A DNA stretch of 64,000 nucleotides from assembly GCA_036873135.1 (NCBI GenBank), contig JAPTYO010000023.1:2925834-2989833 (forward strand), given 5' to 3'. How positions within the stretch are numbered: the stretch's first letter is position 1; each line of letters starts with the position of its first letter. Positions 10,113-20,661 of the stretch are shown here, in pieces. The DNA is from Clarkia xantiana subsp. parviflora (lineage: Eukaryota; Streptophyta; Magnoliopsida; Myrtales; Onagraceae). Both the position numbers and the translations under genes were made by a program. A model generated the notes under the pieces. That model had not been told where the DNA came from. It did not search any database and worked only from the letters and a program-made list of their open reading frames with translations.

Positions 10113-11814
10113 AGGGAATGACCTCAATGAGAAAGCAGCAGCCGAGAGCTCCATAGCTCAGGCAAGACCAATGAGGAATATAAAGAGACCAAGAAGGCTT
10201 GAAGAATTTCAGGTGAATGCTCCTGCTATACACTATACATTTTCTGATTTCGTAGCTCATTTTTTCTTATATTCTGATTGTGACCTAATGAGCTACTCAG
10301 AAGCAAGTAAAGATAGGAAATGGATTAGTGCTATGCAGTTAGAAATTGACTCCATATAGAGAAATGATACTTGGGAATTAGTTGAATTGCCTAAGAGACA
10401 AAAAACTATAGGAGCCAAATGGGTTTACAAAACAAAGCTGAAAGAAAATGACCAAATAGACAAACGCAAGGCTAGGTTGTTGGCAAAAGGCTATATACAA
10501 TCTTATGGGATAGATTACACTGAGGTTTATGCACCCGTGACTAGGTTAGATACCATTAGAGTAGTAATTGCAATTGCTGCTTAAAATGATTGGCCAATAT
10601 ACCAACTTGATGTTGAATCTGCATTCCTATATGGAAAGTTAGAAGAAGAGGTCTATATTTAGCAACCTTTAGGTTTTGTAGTGAAAGAACATGAGGATAA
10701 GGTCTATATATTAAAGAAGTCTTTATATTGTTTAAAGAAGGCCCCTAAAGTATGGTACAGTAGATTAGAAGTTTACTTTCTGCAGAAAGACTTCAAAAAG
10801 TGTCCATATGAACACACTCTATTTGTAAAAACTTAGAATAATCATGAGTTTCTCTATGTGTGTGTCTATATAGATGATCTTGTCTACACAGATAACTGCT
10901 CTAGGATGTTTACTGAGTTAAAAACTTGATGCTCAGTGAGTTTGAGATGATAGACAATGTCCTGCTTCACTATTACTTAGGTCTAGAAATCAAACAAACA
11001 CCTAACTCTATCACTACAAGTCAAAAGAAATATCTAAATGAGGTGTTAGATAGGTTTGATATGCAGAGTTGCAACTCTGTTAGGACCTTAGTTGAGACTA
11101 ATATTCAGCTAGAGAAGAAAGGGATAGGAGACTCAGTTGATCGAACTTATTATAAACAACTTATAGGCAGTCTAATGTACTTGATTGCATCTAGACCAGA
11201 CATTCAGTATGATGTTAGTCTTGTGTCTCGATTTATGGAAAATCCTTTTGAGAATCATCTCTTAGATGTTAAAAGAATTATCAGATACCTAAAGGGAACT
11301 AAAGATCTTGGTTTAAGCTTTATAAAATGAATAGGAATGAATTTGGTTTCCTACACAGACAGTGACTTTGTAGGAGACAGAGATGAAAGGAAGAGCACAA
11401 GTGAGTATGCCTTCTTGATTGGGGGAGCAGCAATCTCATGGCTATCAAAAAAGAAACCCATTGTGACTCTCTCAAGCTGTGAAGCCGAGTTTGTAGCAAC
11501 TACTGAATGTGGAAAACACATTCTTTGGCTCAAAAGGATTCTCAAGTTTCTGCATTTTGAGCAGATGAACGCAACCCAGATGATGTGTGATAATAACAAC
11601 ATATATAATCAAGCTAGCTAAGAACCCTGTACTCCATGGGAGGAGTAAGCATATTGATGTTAAGCATTATTGGCTTCGTGAGATCTGTGATGGGATAAAT
11701 GTTGAGATCAAACACTGCAGAAGTGAAAATAACTTTGTTGATATCTTTACTAAACCTCTTAAATTGCTGTTTGAACACTTAAGATCGTGTTTAAGATTAT
11801 GTATTATATCTTAA
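10113..11814 (+). pseudogene. Copia A reverse transcriptase-RNase H remnant
   Basis: The domain order reads through several frames and stops. It runs KWVYKTKLKENDQIDKRKAR (RT start), YIQSYGIDYTEVYAPVTRLD, QLDVESAFLYGKLEEEVYI, then a degenerate catalytic VYIDDLVY in place of the usual YVDD-type motif, then YYLGLEIKQTPNSITTSQKK, LIGSLMYLIASRPDIQ and the RNase H part (YTDSDFVGDRDERKSTSEYA, SSCEAEFVATTECGKHILWL). The last piece, HYWLREICDGINVEIKHCRS, ends at 11814 just before the 3' LTR. At least six in-frame stops make it non-functional. Confidence 0.85.
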
Positions 11815-11854
11815 AATGATTCTCTTGCAAGATATTTCAGTTTAAATGAGGGAA

Positions 11855-12402
11855 TGTAAACAGTTTGAGACTTCTACATCATTTGCATGATGAAGTTCAA
11901 GAAGACAGCAACAAGAACTCGAGTTTATGTAATCAAGGCTGCTTGGGAAGGAAGTAGTATCGAGTTCAGTGACTTTATGTATAAGAAAGTCATCGTTTTT
12001 TAGTCTTAGGTTTAGTGTTTGATTCTAATTAATAATTGTGATCAGATGTGGAGCATATAACCACATTTAGATCAGATTAGATTTAAGGCACATGTTTTTT
12101 TCTTTTAAGGTAGTTGGGTAGTGTTAGCTGATTTTGTGCTGATTTTAGGTTAGTTAAGAGAGTTGCTAAACTTGCTATTTAATCTCCTTTGTACCGTTAC
12201 TTTATTTACTGAACCAATATAAAATTTCCTATTACATTGCTCTGCATTATTCGATAAAACACATTGATTCAATCCAGTCAAATTTGGTTGCTGCAATTTC
12301 GATATCTTTTCATCATTCTTCAGTTCATCATCATCTTCACTTCTCTGTGAGCTTCCTTGGTTAATCAATCTTTGTCAGCAGTACAAGAGAATTGAGTTTA
12401 CA
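11855..12402 (+). repeat. 3' LTR of Copia A
   Basis: 548 bp, TG...CA termini (tgtaaacag...gagtttaca), preceded by a polypurine tract and followed by the ttcct duplication. Confidence 0.9.
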
Positions 12403-12665
12403 TTCCTGAGGTAACACATTACCTAGAAGCCCACCCACGATTTAACGGCGCCATGAGTAAGATCATGAGGAACAATACCATAATACCGACACACTTCTAC
12501 AAGATCGGCGCAATAAGGAACCGGATTCCGGCAGTTACCTGGCCTTCGTAGAGGAAATCCTCCCATCAATCGGGAAGGTAGGCCCAAAAGTTCTTTTGTG
12601 AATAACCGGATAGCGGGGCTCGTGAGACGCGTCCATCTTGGCGGCCTTAACACTGAGGGGAAACT

Positions 12666-13029
12666 CCCTTTTGAAAGATGATTATCGGTTACGAAATGAG
12701 GAATCTGTCTATATCTATATCTATCTATATATAATATAATTCTAAAAGATGTAACATAAACTTGACAAGTAAGAAAATGTTCATATGATGTGGTTATATA
12801 GAGACATATTATTGGTCCATGTCAAATTATCTATCTCTTTAATAATAACTTATTGCCACATATACATTGATCATGAGTTAGAATTGCTCCAAAGTTCTTG
12901 GTGCCTTCTCACGGTCAGTTTTTTTTTCTTTCGTACGTTACATTCACTCACCGTAACTCTCCAACATATATATTAACTCCTTACATAGATTGATGAATTT
13001 ATTATAATAGTAAAACAAGGAAAAAGAAT
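12666..13029. other. Spacer with tatcta microsatellite
   Basis: Non-coding. A short tatatctatatctatctatat run is at about 12710-12735. No gene seen. Confidence 0.4.
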
Positions 13030-13649
13030 TAGGGATGGCAACGGGTCTCGGGGCCCCGCTGACCCGCGGGGCCCCGACCCGCCGACCCGCGGGTCACGGG
13101 TCGGGTCCGGGGCGGGTCGGGCTCGGGTCGGGGCGGGTCCGGGTCTAGAGACCCGGGGCCCCGTAGACCCGCCCCGAAATGCATATATGTATAATTTTTT
13201 TTTAAATTTTTTTTTTATGTTAATATTATCTAACATTTACTAAACAATATGGTTAATATAGTACATATATAAATGACATGGATCAAATTACAAATAGATG
13301 TATATTTAGATTATTAGGATTTGTTAATTTGGTGTTTGGATTTGAATTTCTAATGAATTTGATGTGTTTATTGTTTATATTTGATTGGTGTTAGATTTAT
13401 GTTTTGAATTTATATATAATGTAATATTTTGACAAAAAAAAAATTGTATTTAATATTGAAAAAAAAAAAAAAAAAAATTGTTCACATGGCGGGGCGGGTC
13501 GGGGCCCCGCGGGTCGACCCGCGGGAATGTTGACCCGACCCGACCCGACCCGAAGGGCCAGTTGGCCGGGGCCGGGTCAGCCAGGCCGACCCGCGGGGCG
13601 GGTCCGGGGCTGCAAAAACCCGCCCCGACCCGCCCCGTTGCCATCCCTA
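13030..13649. mobile_element. hAT-type MITE with cggg-rich subterminal repeats
   Basis: Perfect 8-bp target duplication aaaagaat (13022-13029 and 13650-13657) and terminal inverted repeats tagggatggcaacggg (left) and cccgttgccatcccta (right). The subterminal 120-160 bp on both sides are runs of gacccgcgggtcgggtc-like motifs. The centre (13190-13470) is AT-rich. An 8-bp duplication with a TAGGG-type terminus suits hAT. No transposase. Confidence 0.92.
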
Positions 13650-14232
13650 AAAAGAATCAATGGAAGAATATGCCTATATCATTTCATGCATAAATGTCTC
13701 AAATATTTTTTTTTTTCCAATGTCTTTATTAATGCTGACTTTTTATGTAACCTAATATAACTTTATTTTTATGGAAATTTCAAATATTTTGAGAGAGACA
13801 ATATTTGATTTCAGTACATTAGTATAATCTAATTTTAATTTCATTTTTTTAAAGAGAATATACATGTCTAAATTTTTTAAGGATACTAGTGAATTTAGCA
13901 CGCGCGTTGTACGTGCTATAAATTAAATATTGCATACGTAATAAAAAAAATAACCTAAGTTGTATCAAGTTTTGCTTAGATCCATTTAACTTCCGTACAA
14001 ATTGATTTAATTATACCATATGCACATTTGTTACGCATACAATATTTTCACTGTCTTTTGAAGTAAGATACAGCAACCTTCCAAGAAAATGGATATATAT
14101 ATATATTTAATAAAGAAGAAATGAAAGTTAATTGGATATATATGCCTCTTCCCCACATATCTATTTACTTCTCTTCAAACTATTAATAAATTTGAATGTA
14201 TAACTAAAACAAATAAATTCCTCCTCTTACTG

Positions 14233-14555
14233 CTACGTTATCCTTTTCCGCTCACTCTCATCGGAGCTCGACTCTGATTCTGATTCCGATAAAGAACTTT
14301 CAGATCCATCTTCTGATTCTGGTTCCGAGTGAGATGGGGGGTTGTTGCTGCTGCTGCATAATAAGACGTGGCATATTCTTCAGACTCACGCGAGATCTCT
14401 ATGATTCCTCCAAGCACAATAGTTGTAAAGAAGTTGATGGAGAATCTTGTGTTCTTCGGAATGTCATTTGGAAATATAGATTCGAATGAGTCCTGCATTG
14501 ACGGGTCATTAAGCTTTTCGTTCAGCAACCGAATTCTCGGATGCTCCGAAAGTTC
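14233..14555 (-). pseudogene. CWC22: CWC22 splicing-factor fragment, frameshifted
   Basis: After an intact acceptor (ctgctgcag) the exon reads ELSEHPRIRLLNEKLNDPSM, then SFESIFPNDIPKNTRFSINF and a GGI motif, the end of the MA3 domain of the pre-mRNA splicing factor CWC22. It then shifts frame to NMPRLIMQQQQQPP, and again to an acidic-serine tail (SEPESEDGSESSLSES) ending at a TAG. Two frameshifts and the absence of all upstream exons make it a non-functional captured fragment. CWC22 is a spliceosome protein that loads eIF4A3. Here it is passenger sequence inside the Helitron. Confidence 0.8.
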
Positions 14556-15094
14556 CTGCAGCAGAAGAAACATAAATCAACGAGTTCTAACACTTGCAAT
14601 CCAAATTTAATATCATAGTCAAACAAAAACATCTTTCGAGTACCATGTGCTTGTGGCTACTCTATTTTAGACAAACTCATTTGTATGATTCCAACCAACA
14701 TTTTGTATAAGGTAGCTAATAGCTATACAAACATGATGCCATTAAAATAATGGTGAGGCTACAACTAAAGTTTTTTTTTTTGTTATAGCCAAGTAACAAT
14801 TGAAGTTTCTAGGGAGATTCCTATTAGTGCATGTCATCATCACAAGTCTTGTTTATTCATATTCAACATTGTTGAGATACTTATTCTTATAAATATTGGA
14901 AATAGTTTTTTTTAAAAAAAAATAAGATACTCATTTAGAAAAAAAAAACAACATTGCTGAGATACTTAATCTTATAGATATTGAAAGGACTAAACATGCC
15001 TAAGAGAGCCAACCATACTTCAGAAATGGTAATGTGATCCATTATTTATCCCTTTCTAAATTTTTTTTTTCAATGCAGCAAATGGTGGCCATAC

Positions 15095-15585
15095 CGCTGC
15101 AATAAGATCAGAACCAACTCTCTCATCTTCATCTTCCTATTGATTCCTAATGTTAGGAATATGGTCCAATAGGTGTATGTAGCACCGCCTCTAGGCACTA
15201 CCCCTTCGTCCATCGCAGCAAATCTGGCATTTTTCGCATCCTCAATTCTAAGCTTCCGATCCTCAAGTTCTACTTTCGTGTGTGCTCCTACCTAAATAGC
15301 TTGAAAATACCCACAAAACTAAGGTTCCATTTCATTATGATATATTTCTTGTATATAATTTTCATCAAATTTCCTCAAATACTAAAAAATTATCCTACTA
15401 AATTTGTCTTTGCCTGCAATTATTCACCCTTCCGACTTTTTCTGACCTTATTAAGCAAGCTTAACAAATAATATATACTACTGTTTACTACTTTAGCTAG
15501 TCACATTTTATTTACTACACCGTGATACATACCTTAATTACAGCAACACCACCAGTCAGTTCAGCAAGCTTTCCTTTTAAGTAAC
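15095..15585 (-). pseudogene. CPN60A: Chloroplast chaperonin-60 alpha fragment (two exons), broken
   Basis: Exon 1 (about 15585-15533) ends KGKLAELTGGVAVIK at a gtatgt donor. Exon 2 (15291-15095), after a tatttag acceptor, reads [32 protein letters not shown] and RGGATYT, then shifts frame to [15 protein letters not shown] at a gtatgg donor. The [16 protein letters not shown] and EGxVPxGGAT signatures are those of the plastid GroEL-type Cpn60 alpha subunit. The GG(G)AT glycine-rich motif is altered (PRGG) and a frameshift follows. It is collinear and same-strand with the CWC22 fragment, which supports Helitron capture. Confidence 0.75.
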
Positions 15586-16931
15586 AATTGAAGTTTCTTC
15601 AGGGAGATTCCAAAATTAAAACCCAATTTTAGCCTTGCCATGCCGTCATTTCCTTATGATCATGGCAATGCTTTCCAATCGACGCTTCCTCTTCAAACTG
15701 CTCCAAAATCAAGGCTAAGTAGATACGTACTTACAGTTTTTCATGCTTCTTCACCACCATTTCCAACTCTCTTCAACATATGCCTCCTCTCTCTCGCTCC
15801 AACAAATCATTGATGCTCCTACAAATCATTGATTAAACACATAGGATTTTCAACATATGCCTCTTCCTTACCAGCTCCCTGTGAAGTTAAAATACAAAAA
15901 AAAAAAAAAAGGGTGACAAATAAAAAGTATAGCACATAAGTGATGTACCTGAAAGAGAATGTTGATAAAGATACGTGATGAGGAGGTTGGATCCTCTTCT
16001 GTAAGACAATGTAAGAGCATTATGCACAACTATTCACTTAAATATTCTAAGCATAACTGAAGCTGCAGATATTGTACTCATTAGCAAACAACAGAAGACT
16101 TAAATGTAGAACCGCAATGTTCAATCAAACTCTGAACATAACAAAAGAGTAACAAATAATAAAGAAATATATCACTCTCTAAAGAATATTGGTATCCACT
16201 ATCCAATATTTACAAAATAATATATATAGGACATGCTTGCAGGTTACAAATGCAGTACATAATTAATGCAAATTTTATTTTTTTGAAATAAATCGGAAGG
16301 ACGCAAGTTCTTTAGGAAATTGATGGGTGAGTGCATGATAGTTGGGGGGTGGGGGGTGGGGGGTGGGGTGGAATTTTAGGTCGCTGTCGGCGCTAGATGT
16401 GAGTTCAGAGTCACTGGAAAAGGTCTGAGAAGCATAGGGCGGTGGAAGTTTGAACGTACCTACCGGATTCGGCGAGCAACGGGTCTCGGGGGCCAGATTT
16501 AAGATCCCCGTTGGCGCCAAACGAATGTGCGGAATCGCCGGCGGAGGAAATCGTTGTAGAAGGGGCAGATTTAAGGTAGCTGTCGACGCCAATCGGGAAA
16601 GGGCAGATTTAAGGTAGTTGTCGAGGCTAATCGGGGGGCGGTTTCGCAGGCGGAGCGAATCGTTGACGCAATCGGCGCAGATCGGGGGGCGATTCGCGGA
16701 TAGAGGGATAGTTGATGGCGCCGATTCAGGGATGGAGGGCGGTGGAGAGCGGAGGGAGTAGGGAGGCGAGAAAATTCGGGTAAGACAGGATGGAGACGTG
16801 TTCGCGTGAGAATGAGGGCAGGAGTGAGAAATTATAATGGCGTTTAGGTGATAAGTCAATATTCGTGGGGTTATTTTTGTCACTTCACATTTGGACGTTT
16901 TTTTTCAAAACTCTAATTTTTTATATAGAGA

Positions 16932-16934
<3 letters not shown>

Positions 16935-16977
<43 letters not shown>
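16935..16977. repeat. (TA)n microsatellite
   Basis: An uninterrupted TA run directly abutting the Helitron 5' end. Helitrons insert between A and T, so a TA tract is a natural target. Confidence 0.9.
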
Positions 16978-16980
<3 letters not shown>

Positions 16981-17490
16981 TTGAACACATATTCTATTTT
17001 ACACCACCTAAAAAACAATCTTATAAGCATTTATGAGCATCATATCAATAATGTATTGTATTTTTTATTTATTTATCACAATTTGTAATTAATTTATGTG
17101 TACATAAATTTATATATGTTATAATTCTGCAAAGTGTTGAAGTAATATTTAGTTTAACTTATTAAATTAACTAAAATATATTTGGAAAAAAGTGTACCCT
17201 TATTATATGTATTATTGAATCATAATATTGTTTGATAAAAAAAAATCATAATAATACATTCTCTCAATTTTTTATGTGTGCAATTTTTAAAGTAATACCT
17301 ACAAAATATTACTACTCCACCCGCAAAATGCAGATCATCTACTTATTATAATACAATTTCGATAAGATTGATACAAAAATTTACAAGTAATATAATATAC
17401 CGGATATAATATGTCAAAATAGAGTGGTTTTATTGGTCTATTTCAACTTTCATCTCTCTCAGATGATGTGTCAATTATGGATAATTATTT

Positions 17491-17805
17491 CAACATTCAT
17501 CTCTCCTAGATGATGTGTCAATTATAAATAAATGTAAATACTTAAAAGTTTTTCAAGCAATAAAATATATATTTCGTGTCAATTATGCATTGTGTACGAT
17601 GATCATCTTTCGATTATCGTTCTATTTTGTGGAAAAAATAAATTAACATGAATAAATACATCATACTTCTCAATTTAACCATGTTAATAACTATTTTAAA
17701 AATTAGTATTACTTATTTAGTCGAACTAATTTATTAGAATCAAATTATTTTGTAAATTTCAAGTAACAATTATACAAATTTCATTCATTTATTACTACCA
17801 AATTA

Positions 17806-17869
<64 letters not shown>

Positions 17870-18183
17870 ATTCATCTCTCCTAGATGATGTGTCAATTAT
17901 AAATAAATGTAAATACTTAAAAGTTTTTCAAGCAATAAAATATATATTTCGTGTCAATTATGCATTGTGTACGATGATCATCTTTCGATTATCGTTCTAT
18001 TTTGTGGAAAAAATAAATTAACATGAATAAATACATCATACTTCTCAATTTAACCATGTTAATAACTATTTTAAAAATTAGTATTACTTATTAGTCAAAC
18101 TAATTTATTAGAATCAAATTATTTTGTAAATTTCAAGTAACAATTATACAAATTTCATTCAATTATTACTACCAAATTAAGAG

Positions 18184-18184
<1 letters not shown>
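17491..18184. repeat. Direct duplication (about 320 bp) separated by a (TA)n tract
   Basis: 17491-17807 and 17868-18183 are nearly identical: both start cattcatctctcctagatga and both end attactaccaaattaag. A TA run of about 60 bp (17808-17867) lies between them and a second TA/TG run follows at 18184-18223. Replication slippage or unequal exchange between the TA tracts explains it. Confidence 0.85.
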
Positions 18185-18223
<39 letters not shown>

Positions 18224-18316
18224 TATCAACACCGTTATTATATTGTTATATTACATTTTTATTAACAACTATTTTGTACCGAAAATAAAATTAACATATA
18301 TATATATATATATATA
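18184..18316. repeat. (TA)n(TG)n and (TA)n microsatellites
   Basis: TA followed by TG dinucleotides at 18184-18223, then a second TA run at 18296-18316. Confidence 0.85.
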
Positions 18317-18629
18317 GGTTCAAATTTTACAATTAGTACTAATTTATTTATTTATTTATTACTACTAAATTAATTAAAATATTTTATCAATAATGCTACT
18401 GACATAATTATTTTGTATTGATAAAATGATTAAAAAAATAGTAAAATTTGAAAATACTAATATAAGAAATCCACTTTAAACTACTAAAATAATCAATCAT
18501 GTTATAAATTTCTATTTATATATTTCATGTGGAAAAAACAATTCAATATGATCTTATTTTTAATTGTTGCTTTATAAATTTTTTTAGTGACTTTAAAGTT
18601 TAAACTACAAAGTAAAATATATATGTTAT

Positions 18630-18661
18630 ATATCGCGCAAAGTGCGGGCCAAATATTTAGT
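18630..18661 (+). mobile_element. Helitron-like 3' terminus
   Basis: Reads tatcgcgcaaagtgcgggcc, then aaatattTAG|T. A GC-rich stem-forming stretch about ten bases before a (C/T)TAG end before T is typical of plant Helitron 3' ends. No matching 5' end was identified; the AT-rich 17000-18600 interval may be its body. Confidence 0.4.
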
Positions 18662-18814
18662 GCCTGCATAATGGGAGTCCGAAGGTGGTGAACCAAGCGG
18701 AAATCAAGAAGGCTCTTCCATAGCTTGTCCCGTAGGAAAGAAACCAGGAAGCCCAACTAAGAACGAAACCGATCACTTACTCAGTCGACACGCAACATGC
18801 ATATAACTTTGCTC

Positions 18815-19190
18815 CCAAGTCCCGTACAACATGGATCAATTCGCTCCGAAGCCCTGTACCGCGCAGAAAAAATTGGTCCGTGTGAGCCGGAACGAGCACG
18901 ACAACTCACTCCACACTAATCACGGACGACGACTCGAATTTCAAAAGAGAACTCAAAAAGTAAGGATGTTAGTTCTCTATCCTCTAAGAGTGGTTCTGAT
19001 AAATCTTTGAGTTCTCCTTTGAATTTCGAGTCGTCTTCCGTGACTAGCATGGAGTGAGTTGTCGTGCTCGTTTCGGCTCACACGGGTGCCGCCTTAGTAT
19101 GAATTGTATAAGGAGACGGGGCCAATTCTTTCTGCTTGGTACACGGCTTCAGAGCGAATTGATCCGTGTTGTACGAAACGACTTGATAAC
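18815..19190. repeat. Inverted repeat (foldback) in LTR-like sequence
   Basis: Left arm gtacaacatggatcaattcg, gagccggaacgagcacgaca and gacgactcgaatttcaaaag pair with the right arm ttgaatttcgagtcgtcttc, gtcgtgctcgtttcggctca and cgaattgatccgtgttgtac. The centre is near 18985. It may derive from head-to-head LTR pieces. No ORF. Confidence 0.65.
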
Positions 19191-19204
19191 AAAACGACCC
19201 TATG

Positions 19205-19800
19205 AGCTAAACAGAGCGAGGAATTAGACCACATACTCGAGGTAAAACTACATACGTGCGCACATACACAGTACATGTGGGATTATCCAACCCAGACCAC
19301 ACCATGCTGATCAAATTGATTTGCACGGTCGATCGCACATATAAAATTGATCCGTGCGGTAGGTCTGAACCGCGCGGTTCCGACCGATTGGTCCGGACGG
19401 TCCACACCTTACACGCATATATACTCCCATGCGGGCCTTTTTTGGTGTCTGGAAGACTCCAACCCCCACGGGGTACGTAAGAAGATGATTCACATTATTC
19501 AACACCGGTATCTACAGAACGAACGACTCAAATCCCTACGTCTACAAGTAAACCCCCAATTGCCGAACAATCTTGGAATAATATTATTTTGTTCATGATT
19601 AATTCCTATCCGAGAATAAGCGCTCAATTCCCTATAAAATACTCGACTCTACTCTATATTTGAAGGTTAATCATTTTCTCTCTACAGTTAAGCTCTTTCC
19701 CTCTCTACATTCTGGAACTAACTTAAGCATCATAGTAGGGTCACCGGGCCTCGACTCGGTCTACCCCTTCTTGCAGGATAAGAAGCCAACGAAGATTAGA
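19205..19800 (+). repeat. LTR fragment (probable Gypsy)
   Basis: A TATA-like ccctataaaatactc at about 19630 is followed by pyrimidine-rich tcattttctctctac and ctctttccctctctac, then gggtcaccgggcctcgactc and a cttcttgcag end. This is the layout of the R/U5 part of many plant Gypsy LTRs. No partner LTR or pol is adjacent. Confidence 0.45.
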
Positions 19801-19948
19801 GCTTGAAACGCTAGCTAGATCGATCAGAAAGGGAAAGCTAACTAAATGTAGTTTCAGACACTAAACAAACTCTAGGTTTAGCCCTAGCCGAATGGCAAAG
19901 CTACCAAAGCTGTATAGTTTCAGACAAATCAAATAAAACCCTAAGTTT
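19801..19948 (+). repeat. Minisatellite flank of the CACTA insertion (left part)
   Basis: About 65-bp repeats containing tagtttcagacaaatcaaat, aaaaccctaagttt and tagccctagccgaatggcaa. The same units continue at 26874-26955 on the other side of the CACTA element, so the element landed inside this short array. Confidence 0.6.
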
Positions 19949-20215
19949 CACTACAAGAAACTAGGGTCAATTAACATGAACTTTGACACGGGGTGGTTCC
20001 TCGTGTCAAATTGCGACGATATTTAGCACGAGGTTGACACGAACTGAAATTTAAAACGACCTTTGACACGGCCAAATGCCTTGTGTCAAACTGACACGAC
20101 CTTTAACACGATTCTGACACTATGTATAATAACACGACCTAAGTTCGTGTGCAAATTGTGTAAGAAATAGTATTACACATGTCTCTGAGTCGAATTTGAC
20201 ACGAGGCAAAAAAAG

Positions 20216-20661
20216 ATGTATTTTATAAAAATAAAAGTGGGCTTAAGCAAACTTGAACCAATAACCTACCGTCATAATAGAACCTAGATGACTTACCACT
20301 AAGCTAGAGTAAATTTTTCTATTCTTATTTGCTGAAAATAACAAATGAAACATCATTAGAATAATCTAACAGAACAACTCTTGTAATTTACATAACAACA
20401 TTAATTTGAAACATTAATCATGCTAATTTGAACTTTACATTCTTAAACAAACTCGGTCAATGTGAATTTAGTCTAACCAGTACAAAGTGTAATATTGTAA
20501 CACAAATCACAACTTATAATTAAATAAAAATGTTACATAGTTTACTGTAATAGTGATTTAAGTAATTAGTTTAGTTTTAAAGGGTATACGGTGTTATGAT
20601 GTAGAGTTTAGTAATTTTTGGTTTAGTGGTTAACGGTGATAGTAATTTAATTAGAGTATAT
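20216..20661. other. CACTA interior, non-coding
   Basis: AT-rich, with a block (agggtatacggtgttatgat and onward, about 20580-20660) that recurs at 21663-21740, so the interior contains an old duplication. No gene seen. Confidence 0.4.

Larger units (their letters stand above)
9577..12402 (+). mobile_element. Copia retrotransposon A, internally deleted
   Basis: It has a 5-bp target duplication ttcct (9572-9576 and 12403-12407) and LTRs starting tgtaaacagttt; the 3' LTR ends gagtttaca. A polypurine tract, aaatgagggaa, precedes the 3' LTR (about 11844-11854). The 5' LTR lacks its last 30 or so bases and runs straight into the RT-coding part, so primer-binding site, gag, protease and integrase are gone. 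The remaining pol is full of stops. The LTRs differ by many substitutions and small indels, so the insertion is old. Confidence 0.9.
9361..12665 (-). pseudogene. Gypsy gag-like fragment, split by a Copia insertion
   Basis: Read on the minus strand, 12665-12408 gives GIVPHDLTHGAVKSWVGF preceded by RPGNCRNPVPYCADLVEVCR. Resuming at 9576 beyond the Copia, it gives SWFSFDVSIDWS or, in a second frame, FLVLFRCFYRLKWDRLTG and GVFMFIPYFPSLKRREF. The pattern (ygIvP..lt..a..swvGf, then lfr.fy.lk) resembles the N-terminal gag region of Athila/Tat Gypsy elements. Frames are broken. The assignment is tentative; only 9361-9576 and 12408-12665 belong to it. Confidence 0.35.
13886..16935 (-). mobile_element. 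Helitron carrying gene fragments (minus orientation)
   Basis: On the minus strand the 5' end reads A|TCACTCTCTATATAAAAAA, the TCTCTATATAAAAA-type start common in plant Helitrons. The 3' end has a GCACGTACAACGCGCGTGC hairpin followed by taaattcaCTAG|T, the CTRR end with insertion between A and T. In between, on the same strand, lie exon fragments of CWC22 and chaperonin-60 alpha with intron borders still visible, so genomic DNA and not cDNA was captured. No Rep/helicase is present. A GC-richer block at 16300-16850 of unknown origin lies near the 5' end. The exact 5' base could be 16935 or a few bases inward. Confidence 0.8.

Noticed and set aside
16275..16883. 202-residue open frame on the minus strand (Ser/Pro-rich)
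   Set aside because: Low-complexity composition, no recognisable domain, runs across the Helitron's GC-rich block near the 5' terminus, and no splice or start context. Long because the GC-rich strand lacks stops.
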